A stretch of 45,201 nt of DNA from positions 1 through 45,201 of the forward strand of contig JAQICC010000074.1 of assembly GCA_027858735.1 (NCBI GenBank), given 5' to 3'. The translations under genes and the position numbers were made by a program. Below are positions 9,108 through 16,967 of this stretch, in pieces (the stretch's first letter is position 1; each line of letters opens with the position of its first letter). The notes beneath the pieces are model-generated. The model did not search any database. It worked only from the letters and a program-made list of their open reading frames with translations, and was not told the origin of the DNA. The stretch is from Salinivirgaceae bacterium (GTDB lineage Bacteria; Bacteroidota; Bacteroidia; Bacteroidales; SZUA-534).

Positions 9108-9137
9108 TAGAACAATTCTCGCAGCCTAAGCTGCGAG
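9108..9137 (-). terminator. Hairpin directly after the histidine kinase stop
   Basis: A perfect 7-bp stem CTCGCAG (9118-9124) / CTGCGAG (9131-9137) with a 6-base loop begins at the base after the kinase TGA on the minus strand. The following sequence AATTGTTCTATTT is T-rich but not a clean run, so termination is probable rather than certain. The rest of 8848-9107, upstream of gldA, is AT-rich and shows nothing else that can be recognised. Confidence 0.55.
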
Positions 9138-11396
9138 TCACTCTATTTTAGATAAATACTTATCAATTATACCAATGAATTTCTTTGTTTTTATTGGTTT
9201 TGCAATAAAGTCGTTGCATCCTGCATCAAGTGCACTAACAACATCGTCGTACATGGCATATGCAGTTTGTGCAATTATAGGTATTTCGGTATTAAACTTA
9301 CGAATTTCTGTAGTTGCCTCATAACCATTAATTCCTGGTAGTTGTATATCCATTAGTACAAGTTCAAAATCAGGATTATCCTTTACCATTTGAATGCCTT
9401 CGTTGCCGGTTATGGCACGTGATAGTTCAACACCATGTTGACTTAGCATGCCTTCAATAAGCAAGAAGTTGGTGTCTGTATCTTCAACTACCAATACCTT
9501 TTTGCCTTTCCATGCAGATCCTCGATTTTCCGTTTTTGATTGTAAAAGCGATTTTTCAATTTGAGCCGGATGGGTAAAACAAAATGTCGATCCTGTACCC
9601 GGTGATGATAAGCACCAGATTATACCATCGAGAGCTTCAACATTCTTTTCTGCAATACTTAATCCCAACCCAGCATGGTTTTCTTTCTTCACACTAATAA
9701 AGGGCTCAAATATGCGCTCTGTGTCATCAGGATTGATTCCTACACCGGTATCTTTTACGAAAAACACAATTTCCTTTTCGTTATAAATATCATAGCCAAT
9801 TTCAATTTTGCCATTTTCAGTAGCTTCAATAGCATTTTCAAGTAGGAGAGAAAGGGTATTATTTAAAATTTTTTCGTCAGAATAAATTTGAATTTCATGA
9901 ACCGGAAGAATAATGTTTGCGTCAAGTTTATGACTTTCAATAAGCGCCGCATTTTCATTAAAGAAATCTTTAATTAGGTTATTAACAACTAAATTCTTTG
10001 GGCTTAAATTCTCCTGTTTATAACCATGTTGTGCCCAATCGGCAATTCGTATAATGGGTTCAAGGCAATTTTGAGGATTGTCATTAACATGATTTTTGTT
10101 GTTACACAGTTTATCACACCATTCTTTTAGATTTTGTCCAATTAATCGGTTTTCACCAATAATATGCTGCTTTTCTTCTTTTAAATCTCTTTCAACTTGT
10201 TTTATTTGTGTGATATCGCGTGATACATTTAAAACTGACTCAACAGTACCGTCAGTTGAGAGTTCAGGAACTAAATGTGCTTGAAATATCTTTGTTTCCT
10301 CATCTAAAACAAGTCGATATTCGAATTTTATAGTTCTTCCTGTTCTAAAAACCTCTAAGTGCATTTCTTCAAGAAATGATACAAGTTCTGCTTCTAAATC
10401 GAGTTCAAGATTATTTCTTCCCATAAATTGACTTATAGGTATATAGGTAATCTTTTCAACCGTTTGATTAGCATAAGTATATTTTAAATCCTTGCTATAT
10501 CTTGTAATTAAGTCGAGTGAATTTTCTGCAAGCATTCTAAAATCAGTCTGACTTTTACGCAGTGCTTGTTCAATTCGCTTGCGCGATGTAACATCTGATG
10601 TAATTATATAAGTGCTTTGTCGGCCATCACCACGTTGAGAAAAGGTATAGTTGCTTTTAAGGCATTTATCTTGCCCCATTTTGGTCTTTATCCAATATTC
10701 AATGGCATGTATACCTTGGTGTGTTTCCTTTATTTTTTGTTTAAACGATTTTATACGGTCAATTTCATTACCATAGGCCAATGAATATTCATCCATATCG
10801 CGCAATTGTTCTTTCGTATAACCAGTAATTTGGCTCATACTCGAATTAACAAATACGCTTTTGCCTTGTTCTTCAATTATAATTCCTTCAGCAACGTTCT
10901 CAGCCATTTGTAAAAAACGGTATTCACTTTGTCTTAGGGCTTCAACTACTTTTTGCTGATTTCCAATATTTCTTTGAAATATTAGCAAATGAATTTTTTC
11001 GTCTTGCGAGAAACTGTACAGCGTAATCTCAGAAGAAATAATAATGCCATTTTTAGTTTTAATTTTCCCTAAATAGGTGGCACTTTCGTTTGCCGATAGT
11101 GAATTAACAAATTTCTTGTATTGCTCTTCTGAATTAAACAATCCTAATTCAATGGGAGAAAGGGAACTACATTCATCAAAAGTAAATTTAACTAAATCGA
11201 GAGCACTTTTATTCGTCTTGCTAATTGTGGGCAATTTATCTGATTTATTTGCTTCAAGAATAAAAGCAGGTTGTTTAACGGCATCGAATAAAAAACCAAA
11301 ACTGAAAATTTCTTGAATATTCGACTTTTCTAAATTCTTGATTTTAGTTTCAAGGTTATGAATTTTTTTCTCTAGTTCGGTATTGCTTTTTGTCAT
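9138..11396 (-). CDS. PAS-rich hybrid histidine kinase without a recognisable H-box
   Basis: 752 residues, no membrane segment. An N-terminal coiled coil (1-28) leads into three PAS-like domains (about 30-150, 155-277 and 280-400; the last ends with VSRDIT). A short linker follows, then a HATPase domain (about 465-612) with N-box N521 (LLENAIEA), G1 DTGVGI (549-554), FEPF, and G2 GLGLS (576-580). A receiver domain occupies 632-750, with phospho-acceptor D683 (LMDIQLPG), T711 and K733. Only about 65 residues separate the last PAS from the HATPase domain, and no H-E-x-R-x-P motif occurs there (H411, H436 and H457 lack the context). It may bind ATP and be controlled through its receiver without classical autophosphorylation. 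Confidence 0.88.
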   Translation of the reverse strand: MTKSNTELEKKIHNLETKIKNLEKSNIQEIFSFGFLFDAVKQPAFILEANKSDKLPTISKTNKSALDLVKFTFDECSSLSPIELGLFNSEEQYKKFVNSLSANESATYLGKIKTKNGIIISSEITLYSFSQDEKIHLLIFQRNIGNQQKVVEALRQSEYRFLQMAENVAEGIIIEEQGKSVFVNSSMSQITGYTKEQLRDMDEYSLAYGNEIDRIKSFKQKIKETHQGIHAIEYWIKTKMGQDKCLKSNYTFSQRGDGRQSTYIITSDVTSRKRIEQALRKSQTDFRMLAENSLDLITRYSKDLKYTYANQTVEKITYIPISQFMGRNNLELDLEAELVSFLEEMHLEVFRTGRTIKFEYRLVLDEETKIFQAHLVPELSTDGTVESVLNVSRDITQIKQVERDLKEEKQHIIGENRLIGQNLKEWCDKLCNNKNHVNDNPQNCLEPIIRIADWAQHGYKQENLSPKNLVVNNLIKDFFNENAALIESHKLDANIILPVHEIQIYSDEKILNNTLSLLLENAIEATENGKIEIGYDIYNEKEIVFFVKDTGVGINPDDTERIFEPFISVKKENHAGLGLSIAEKNVEALDGIIWCLSSPGTGSTFCFTHPAQIEKSLLQSKTENRGSAWKGKKVLVVEDTDTNFLLIEGMLSQHGVELSRAITGNEGIQMVKDNPDFELVLMDIQLPGINGYEATTEIRKFNTEIPIIAQTAYAMYDDVVSALDAGCNDFIAKPIKTKKFIGIIDKYLSKIE

Positions 11397-11504
11397 GCTA
11401 CAGACTTTTTATTATGGACTTTATTAATGACTTATTTTCAATATTTATAAAATCAATAACAAAGTATTTTCATTTTTTTCTAGTTACATTCTTTTTTCAA
11501 ACCA

Positions 11505-12548
11505 CTAATATAAGAATATTTGTGGTTCTTTATCACTTTTGCAGTATCCGCGATACATACCCTGAGTATTGAATGGCATATTAATATTTCCATTTTTATC
11601 GATGCAAATTACACCTCCGCGGCCTCCCAATTCTTTTAAATTTTCAATTACTGTTTCCGAGGATTGTTTTAATGTTTCATTCAAGTATTTTATTCGGGCA
11701 GAAATATCGTAGGCTACATTATACCTGATAAAATATTCTCCATGACCCGTAGCTGAAACTGCACAGGTCATATTGTTGGCGTAAGTTCCTGCTCCAATAA
11801 TAGGAGAATCACCAATTCTACCATATTTTTTATTGGTCATTCCGCCTGTTGATGTTCCTGCTGCTAGGTTTCCATATGTATCGAGAACAACACAGCCTAC
11901 AGTTCCATATTTTGAAATGCTTTCATGGGTCTTTTTAAGAGCATTCCGATAGCTTTCCCAGCGTTTTTCCGTGTAAAAATATTTAGGCTCAACCATAGTA
12001 ATTCCTTGATCTTTGGCAAACTCTTCGGCGCCTGAACCACTTAAAAAAACATGGTTCGACCTTTGCATTACAGCAAATGCAGCTTCAATCGGATTTTTTA
12101 TTATGGTAACCCCAGCTACTGCTCCTGCATTTTCATTTATTCCATTCATTATAGAGGCATCCATTTCATTTTTTCCCTTATGGCTAAATACGGCTCCCTT
12201 GCCGGCATTAAATAGGGGAGAATCTTCAAGTATCTTTATTACTTCAACTACAACTAAAATGGCCGAATCACCATTATTAAGCTTTGAAATACCTACTTGC
12301 AATGCCTCGTAAAGTTTGGTTTTATATTGGGCTTCTTGTTCAGGCGTGAAATTATTTGGTGTTATATCTCCAGCACCGCCATGAATAGCTAATGCGTAGG
12401 GAATTGCCTTGATTTCGGCTGCTGGGATAAATGCTGTTTCAGTTACGAAATATTTATTTTTAACTGACTTTATTAGGGGTGCAAAAATCAGCGGTATTAA
12501 AAAGAATGATAAAATAAACAAATATGGTTTTACATGTTTTAATTGCAT
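11505..12548 (-). CDS. Isoaspartyl peptidase/L-asparaginase (Ntn-hydrolase)
   Basis: 347 residues. The family start motif ALAIHGGAGDI (51-61) and the autocleavage site GTVGCVVLD, whose Thr becomes the N-terminal nucleophile, are both present, followed by NLAAGTSTGGMTNKKYGRIGDSPIIGAG. Such enzymes cleave themselves into alpha and beta chains and hydrolyse isoaspartyl dipeptides or asparagine. A hydrophobic N-terminal stretch (YLFILSFFLIPLIFAPLI) suggests export to the periplasm or an anchor. The gene is 108 bases upstream of the histidine kinase gene on the same strand and may be cotranscribed with it. Its own start lies next to dispersed repeat copy A. Confidence 0.93.
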   Translation of the reverse strand: MQLKHVKPYLFILSFFLIPLIFAPLIKSVKNKYFVTETAFIPAAEIKAIPYALAIHGGAGDITPNNFTPEQEAQYKTKLYEALQVGISKLNNGDSAILVVVEVIKILEDSPLFNAGKGAVFSHKGKNEMDASIMNGINENAGAVAGVTIIKNPIEAAFAVMQRSNHVFLSGSGAEEFAKDQGITMVEPKYFYTEKRWESYRNALKKTHESISKYGTVGCVVLDTYGNLAAGTSTGGMTNKKYGRIGDSPIIGAGTYANNMTCAVSATGHGEYFIRYNVAYDISARIKYLNETLKQSSETVIENLKELGGRGGVICIDKNGNINMPFNTQGMYRGYCKSDKEPQIFLY

Positions 12549-12570
12549 GGGAACTATTAAATTAATGATA

Positions 12571-12727
12571 TTATTACGAATTTAGTGGAAAAACTTATTT
12601 ATAGTATGTTTTTATCAATGGAATATAGTCCACAGTCTGCAGTTCTCAGTCAGTAAATTGACTGTTGACCTGAAAATCTAAATAGGGACATCTTATAAAA
12701 AGAACCACTTAATTGGTAGTTGAACCA
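12571..12727. repeat. Dispersed intergenic repeat, copy A
   Basis: About 157 bases that match 33100-33271 over their whole length with scattered substitutions. Shared blocks include AACTTAT, ATATAGTC, CAGTTCTCAGTC, GTAAATTGACTG, TTGACC, AAAATCTAAATA, ACATCTTATAA and AATTGGTAG. Copy A lacks the 14 bases (AAGACTGAGAACTG) found in copy B. It lies between the divergent asparaginase and sulfatase genes. No coding potential is visible. Confidence 0.85.
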
Positions 12728-12810
12728 AATTAATTAAACTTACCACAAAGGTATGAAACTTGACTTCCAAATTTGGGATATGCAGATCAATAAATATCTC
12801 TATAAATATT

Positions 12811-12843
12811 TTTCATGCATTTTTTGCATTTATGCTACATTTG
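12811..12843 (+). promoter_or_regulatory. Probable Bacteroidota-type promoter for the LTA-synthase-like gene
   Basis: A perfect -7 box TACATTTG lies at 12836-12843, with a weak -33 element TTTC at 12811-12814 (spacing 21). The predicted transcription start is near 12850, 18 bases before ATG 12868. This argues against the longer frame that starts with TTG at 12760. Confidence 0.5.
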
Positions 12844-12867
12844 CATCTTATAAATTTAAAGCACCTA

Positions 12868-14691
12868 ATGAATAAAAGACTTATATACTTTCTTAAGTAC
12901 GCCCTGTATTGGTTACTCTTTTTTGTTTTTATTCGAATACTGTTTTTAGCATATAACAGTAGCCATACAGCTAAGCTTCCTTTTACCGAGATTCTATTCG
13001 TTTTTTTGCACGGCTTAAAGCTCGATATTTCAATGACCGGGTATATATTAATGGCATTATTACTTTTATCGGCCGGTTTAATTTTTGTTAAGCAAAATAT
13101 AACGATCAGAATTCAGCGAATTTACACGCTCATATTTCTTATTCTTTTTACTGTAATTTCTGTTGTTGATATTGAATTGTATCGAAATTGGGGCTTTAGA
13201 ATTGATTCAACCATTTTGCTTTACATTAAAACCCCAAAGGAAAGTTTGGCATCTACGCCAGTATGGCTAACACTAGTCTTAGTAATTACTGTAGTTGCTT
13301 TTGTTTGGACATGGTATTATTTATATAAAAAATTTGTAGAGAAAAATATAAAGGAATTACCATCGGTAAAATGGTTTTGGTCAATTGTTTTTGTTTTGTT
13401 GTCAGGTAGTATGATAATACCAATTCGTGGGGGTGTTGGAATTGCACCAATTAATCAGGGAACTGTTTTTTTTAGTCAGTATCAGTTTGCTAATCATGCT
13501 TCGTTAAATGCATTGTGGAATTTTGGCAATTCGTTAACTACTATGAATCAGAAGCAAACAATTCATTTTATGGATGATAAAAAGGCGGGTGATATTGTAG
13601 CTAATTTGTTACAACAGGCTGAAAAAGAAGAACCCCTAAAATTAATTGGAGATAAGCCAAACATATTAATAATTATTCTTGAAAGCTTTAATAATGGGGT
13701 GATTGAAGCACTTGGTGGAATTAAGGGTGCCGCGCCAAATTTGAATAAAATAGCCCAAGAGGGTGTGTTGTTTTCAAATTTTTTTGCCAATGGCGATAGA
13801 AGCGATAAGGGAATAGTTTCAATATTAAGTGGTTATCCGGCACAACCAACAACATCAATTATAAAATTTACAAGCAAAGCAGAAAAATTACCCCACTTAA
13901 GCAAAACTTTGGCTACAAAGGGTTATTCATCTGGATTCTATTATGGAGGTGAAATAAATTTTGCCAATATGAACTCATATTTTGTTAGTGGAGGGTATCA
14001 ACACACAGTAACCCTAAAAGATTTTTCAAGCTCCGATCTAAATTCGAAATGGGGAGCACATGATCATATAGTATTTCAGCGTTTGTTCAATGATATTGAA
14101 AAAATGAAAAGTCCTTTTTTTAGGGCAATGTTTACACTTAGCAGCCATGAGCCCTATGATGTACCTCATAAAAGTTCATTTAATGAATCAAATGACGAAG
14201 CAAAGTATCTTAATTCAATACATTACACAGATAGCTGTATAGGCGATTTTATTTCAAAAGCCAAACAAACTGATTGGTGGAATAATACATGGATAATTTT
14301 TGTGGCTGACCATGGAAACCGATGGCCTGGAAATATTTCGTACAGTGCACTTGAAAAATTCAAAATACCTATGATCTGGACAGGTGGATCCGTTTTACAT
14401 GATACTATAATAGAAGTTGCACTGAGTCAAGCAGATATTCCTTTAATGATTGCCAACCAAATAAATGCTGATGGTTCTGAATATAAATTCAGCAAAGATA
14501 TTTTTGTGGGTCAAAATCCCTTTGCTTTTTACTGTTTTAATAACGGATTTGGCTTTTTAAAAGATTCAAGTGGCTTTATATGGGACAATACAGCTGGTAA
14601 ACCAATAAAAGAACATCAATTAACCACGAACTGCCTAGAAGAGGGTAAGGCCATGATGCAGGTTTTATTAAATGATTTTAATAGCAAATAA
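12868..14691 (+). CDS. LTA-synthase-family (sulfatase-fold) membrane phosphotransferase
   Basis: 607 residues from ATG 12868 (MNKRLIYFLKYALYW). Five N-terminal membrane helices (about 1-210) precede an extracytoplasmic alkaline-phosphatase-fold domain. Motifs in order are ILESFNNG (metal Glu), NGDRSDKG (nucleophile position, Ser where Thr is usual), TLSSHEPYD (His) and FVADHGNR (Asp-His metal ligands). The family transfers phosphoglycerol or phosphoethanolamine from phospholipids to cell-envelope polymers or lipids. Gram-negative bacteria lack lipoteichoic acid, so the likely acceptor is an envelope glycan or lipid A-type molecule; this is inference. Frames starting at 12760 (TTG) would place the promoter inside the gene. 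Confidence 0.88.
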   Translation: MNKRLIYFLKYALYWLLFFVFIRILFLAYNSSHTAKLPFTEILFVFLHGLKLDISMTGYILMALLLLSAGLIFVKQNITIRIQRIYTLIFLILFTVISVVDIELYRNWGFRIDSTILLYIKTPKESLASTPVWLTLVLVITVVAFVWTWYYLYKKFVEKNIKELPSVKWFWSIVFVLLSGSMIIPIRGGVGIAPINQGTVFFSQYQFANHASLNALWNFGNSLTTMNQKQTIHFMDDKKAGDIVANLLQQAEKEEPLKLIGDKPNILIIILESFNNGVIEALGGIKGAAPNLNKIAQEGVLFSNFFANGDRSDKGIVSILSGYPAQPTTSIIKFTSKAEKLPHLSKTLATKGYSSGFYYGGEINFANMNSYFVSGGYQHTVTLKDFSSSDLNSKWGAHDHIVFQRLFNDIEKMKSPFFRAMFTLSSHEPYDVPHKSSFNESNDEAKYLNSIHYTDSCIGDFISKAKQTDWWNNTWIIFVADHGNRWPGNISYSALEKFKIPMIWTGGSVLHDTIIEVALSQADIPLMIANQINADGSEYKFSKDIFVGQNPFAFYCFNNGFGFLKDSSGFIWDNTAGKPIKEHQLTTNCLEEGKAMMQVLLNDFNSK

Positions 14692-14865
14692 CTTCAATTT
14701 ATTCAGTCCCTAACTTAAAAAAAATATTTTAATAAATTACGATGCCTTAAAATCAGTGATTAAGCATTGTAAACTATATTTTAGATTTTGCTAATATTTA
14801 AAAAAACTTTTACATTCATAGAATATTAGTTATCTTGTTCAACGTTTTTAAACCGCTAACATTAT

Positions 14866-15249
14866 ATGGATACATTAATACTAAAACCAACAAAAACTAA
14901 TCCCTATATTTGTTTAGATCCATCTTCACAAAAGTATGAGATTTCAGGTCAATCTTTTCCAGAAGATCCACAAACAGCCTTTTCTCCCATATTTAAATGG
15001 TTAGAAGATAATTTAGCAAAGCTTAACCATAAAATGGAGTTACATTTACAGGCCGATTATTTTAATTCAGCCTCGAACCGCTTACTTCTTAAAATGTTTC
15101 GATTGATGGAAATTCAGGTTCAAGCCGGTAAAGAAATTGAAATTATTTGGCGCTATGATGATGAGGAAATTCAAAATGATGGAATTATTTTTTCTCGAAT
15201 AGTTAGCATTCCTTTCCAATTTGTATATAATCCGGTTGAAGACGATTAG
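14866..15249 (+). CDS. SiaC-family regulatory phosphoprotein (DUF1987)
   Basis: 127 residues. The family pattern is present: DPSSQKYEISGQSFPEDP near the start, then the helix PIFKWLEDNL, then LQADYFNSASNRLLLKMFRLME, where the conserved Ser/Thr of the NSAS segment is the phosphorylation position, and IIFSRIVSIPFQFVY at the end. In Pseudomonas, SiaC works with the SiaA phosphatase and SiaB kinase in a switch controlling biofilm-related diguanylate cyclase activity. No SiaA or SiaB gene is adjacent, so this is an orphan copy whose partners must lie elsewhere. Confidence 0.85.
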   Translation: MDTLILKPTKTNPYICLDPSSQKYEISGQSFPEDPQTAFSPIFKWLEDNLAKLNHKMELHLQADYFNSASNRLLLKMFRLMEIQVQAGKEIEIIWRYDDEEIQNDGIIFSRIVSIPFQFVYNPVEDD

Positions 15250-15553
15250 ATTATAGAATACCATTCCCCAAAAAACAGCTTTTTAAGCTTAATTATTTGC
15301 CAATAAATTTTCATTTGTGCAATTAAATCTGAAATAGTGGTTAGTTACTATAACCTGTTGTAATGGTGATGATTACCTATTTATTTACACCCTATCCAAT
15401 AAACAAAACATGTTATATAACTCTCATTATATTAGTGATTTAGAACAATTAAAATTTCTATTTATGCCATTTTTTTATATATTTATTAAGGAAAAGTAAT
15501 TGTGTTAAAGTTTAAATAAACAAGCAATTTTTTATTAACTAATAACATTATTT
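15250..15553. other. AT-rich intergenic region
   Basis: 304 bases between the SiaC-like and SsnA-like genes. The only structures seen are small: AGCTTTTTAAGCT near 15284 and the palindrome GGTTA/TAACC around 15338-15354, which could be an operator but has no second copy nearby. No coding frame, RNA gene or convincing promoter is visible. Confidence 0.4.
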
Positions 15554-16834
15554 ATGTTAGTCCTGAAAGATGCAAATTATATGGATTGGAAAAGTTTGGA
15601 GTTTAGATCAGGGCATATTCTTGTAAGTGAAGATGAATCTAAACCTTTCGAATTTATAACAGAGTTTAATTCAGCTGACCCCATTCTCGATATTATAGAT
15701 TGCAAAGGTAAATATGTCACCAAATCGTTTGGATGTGCACATCATCAAGCTTACTCCGCTTTAACAACTGGTATGCCAGCATTAGCTAAACCCACGAGTA
15801 ATTTTTACGAAAGCCTTAAAAATATTTGGTGGAAATTTGATAAGGCTCTTGATTTAGAAACCATTAAAATTTGCGCTTATGCAACGGCAATAGCTTGTGC
15901 AAAAAACGGGGTAACTTTTATTATTGATCATCATTCTAGTCCGGTTGCTGTTGATGGGGCATTACAAGCAATAAGTGAGGCTTTTGCCGAGGTTGGGGTT
16001 GGGCATTTATTATCGTACGAGATATCAGATCGCGATGGGGTTGATATCGCTCGAAAATCGTTGGCTGAAACCGAAAATTATTTGCAAAGCAATCAGGGTT
16101 TAGTTGGGCTGCATAGCTCTTTTACTTTAACGAATAAAACCTTAGAAAAGGCAGTAAAGTTAGCCTACAAATATAATTCAGGCATACTTGTTAAAGTTGC
16201 TGAGGATATTTACGATCAGGAACATTGTTATGATATACATAATAAAAGGGTTATTGAACGTTTTTATGATTTTGGAGTACTGAATCTTCCAAAATCATTA
16301 TTGGTGCATTGCTTGTACCTTACAGACCAAGAACGCAATATGATACGCCAAAGTGGAGTGCATGTAGTTCAAAATACAGAAAGTAACTTAAATAATAACG
16401 AGGGGCATTTTAGTTCATGTGGTATTGGCAAAAATATTATGTTGGGCACAGGAGGTATTCACTCAAATATGCTTAGAGCTGCTAAAGCAACCTATTTTAA
16501 TGGACAATTGAATGATACGCTTGATTGCAGGGAAATTTATAGCAGGTTTAGAAACATTCATGAATATTTGAATATGAATAATTTTTCAGGCGATAAGGAA
16601 AATAATTTAGTCGTTTTAGATTATCAGCCACATACCCATTTTTCAAAAGAGAATTTCTTAGGTCATTTTCTATATGGATTTGATGCTTCGAATATACAGC
16701 ATGTAATTTCGCAGGGAAAACTTATTGTTAACAACAGACAGTTAACCACCATAGATGAGAAAGAAATAAAAGAAAAAGCGAAAGAACTAAGTAAGAAACT
16801 TTGGAGTAGAATGCATGAGTTTGTACTTAGTTAA
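15554..16834 (+). CDS. SsnA-like amidohydrolase-fold protein with degenerate metal site
   Basis: 426 residues, with full-length similarity by eye to the SsnA branch of cyclic amidohydrolases: IDHHSSPVAVDGALQAI, LLSYEISDRDG, GLHSSFTLT and VHCLYLTDQE. Family members bind one or two metals through HxH, a Lys or Glu region, two further His and a final Asp. Here the first motif is H63-H64-Q65 instead of H-x-H, the HVAE segment reads K214-V-A-E217, and the usual GTDG reads GTGG (G300). H187 and H252 are kept. Catalysis by the normal mechanism is doubtful. SsnA itself is linked to purine/selenium-dependent hydroxylase clusters, but none of those genes is present here. A strong terminator follows. 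Confidence 0.82.
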   Translation: MLVLKDANYMDWKSLEFRSGHILVSEDESKPFEFITEFNSADPILDIIDCKGKYVTKSFGCAHHQAYSALTTGMPALAKPTSNFYESLKNIWWKFDKALDLETIKICAYATAIACAKNGVTFIIDHHSSPVAVDGALQAISEAFAEVGVGHLLSYEISDRDGVDIARKSLAETENYLQSNQGLVGLHSSFTLTNKTLEKAVKLAYKYNSGILVKVAEDIYDQEHCYDIHNKRVIERFYDFGVLNLPKSLLVHCLYLTDQERNMIRQSGVHVVQNTESNLNNNEGHFSSCGIGKNIMLGTGGIHSNMLRAAKATYFNGQLNDTLDCREIYSRFRNIHEYLNMNNFSGDKENNLVVLDYQPHTHFSKENFLGHFLYGFDASNIQHVISQGKLIVNNRQLTTIDEKEIKEKAKELSKKLWSRMHEFVLS

Positions 16835-16852
16835 TCATTATTATTTAAGTTT

Positions 16853-16896
16853 AAAATTGAACCCGATTTAATGCATTTTAAATCGGGTTCAATTTT
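16853..16896 (+). terminator. Strong hairpin terminator after the amidohydrolase gene
   Basis: A perfect 19-bp stem (16853-16871 / 16878-16896, core GAACCCGATTTAA) with a 6-base loop, ending in TTTT. The A-run on the left makes it able to act in both directions. Confidence 0.85.
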
Positions 16897-16913
16897 AAAG
16901 TAATATGCATATT

Positions 16914-16944
16914 TTAGCAAAAGCTTAGAAAATAGGTATATTTG
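16914..16944 (+). promoter_or_regulatory. Promoter of the DUF6377 regulator gene
   Basis: A perfect -7 box TATATTTG (16937-16944) lies 19 bases after TTAG (16914-16917, one mismatch to TTTG). The ATG follows 23 bases downstream, which gives a short leader typical of this phylum. Confidence 0.55.
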
Positions 16945-16967
16945 AAATTCGTTAAACAAATTTAAAA

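Noticed and set aside
12760-12867. Longer N-terminus of the LTA-synthase-like protein starting at TTG 12760
   Set aside because: A perfect -7 promoter box lies inside this part, the residues do not look like a family N-terminus, and ATG 12868 starts just before the first membrane helix.
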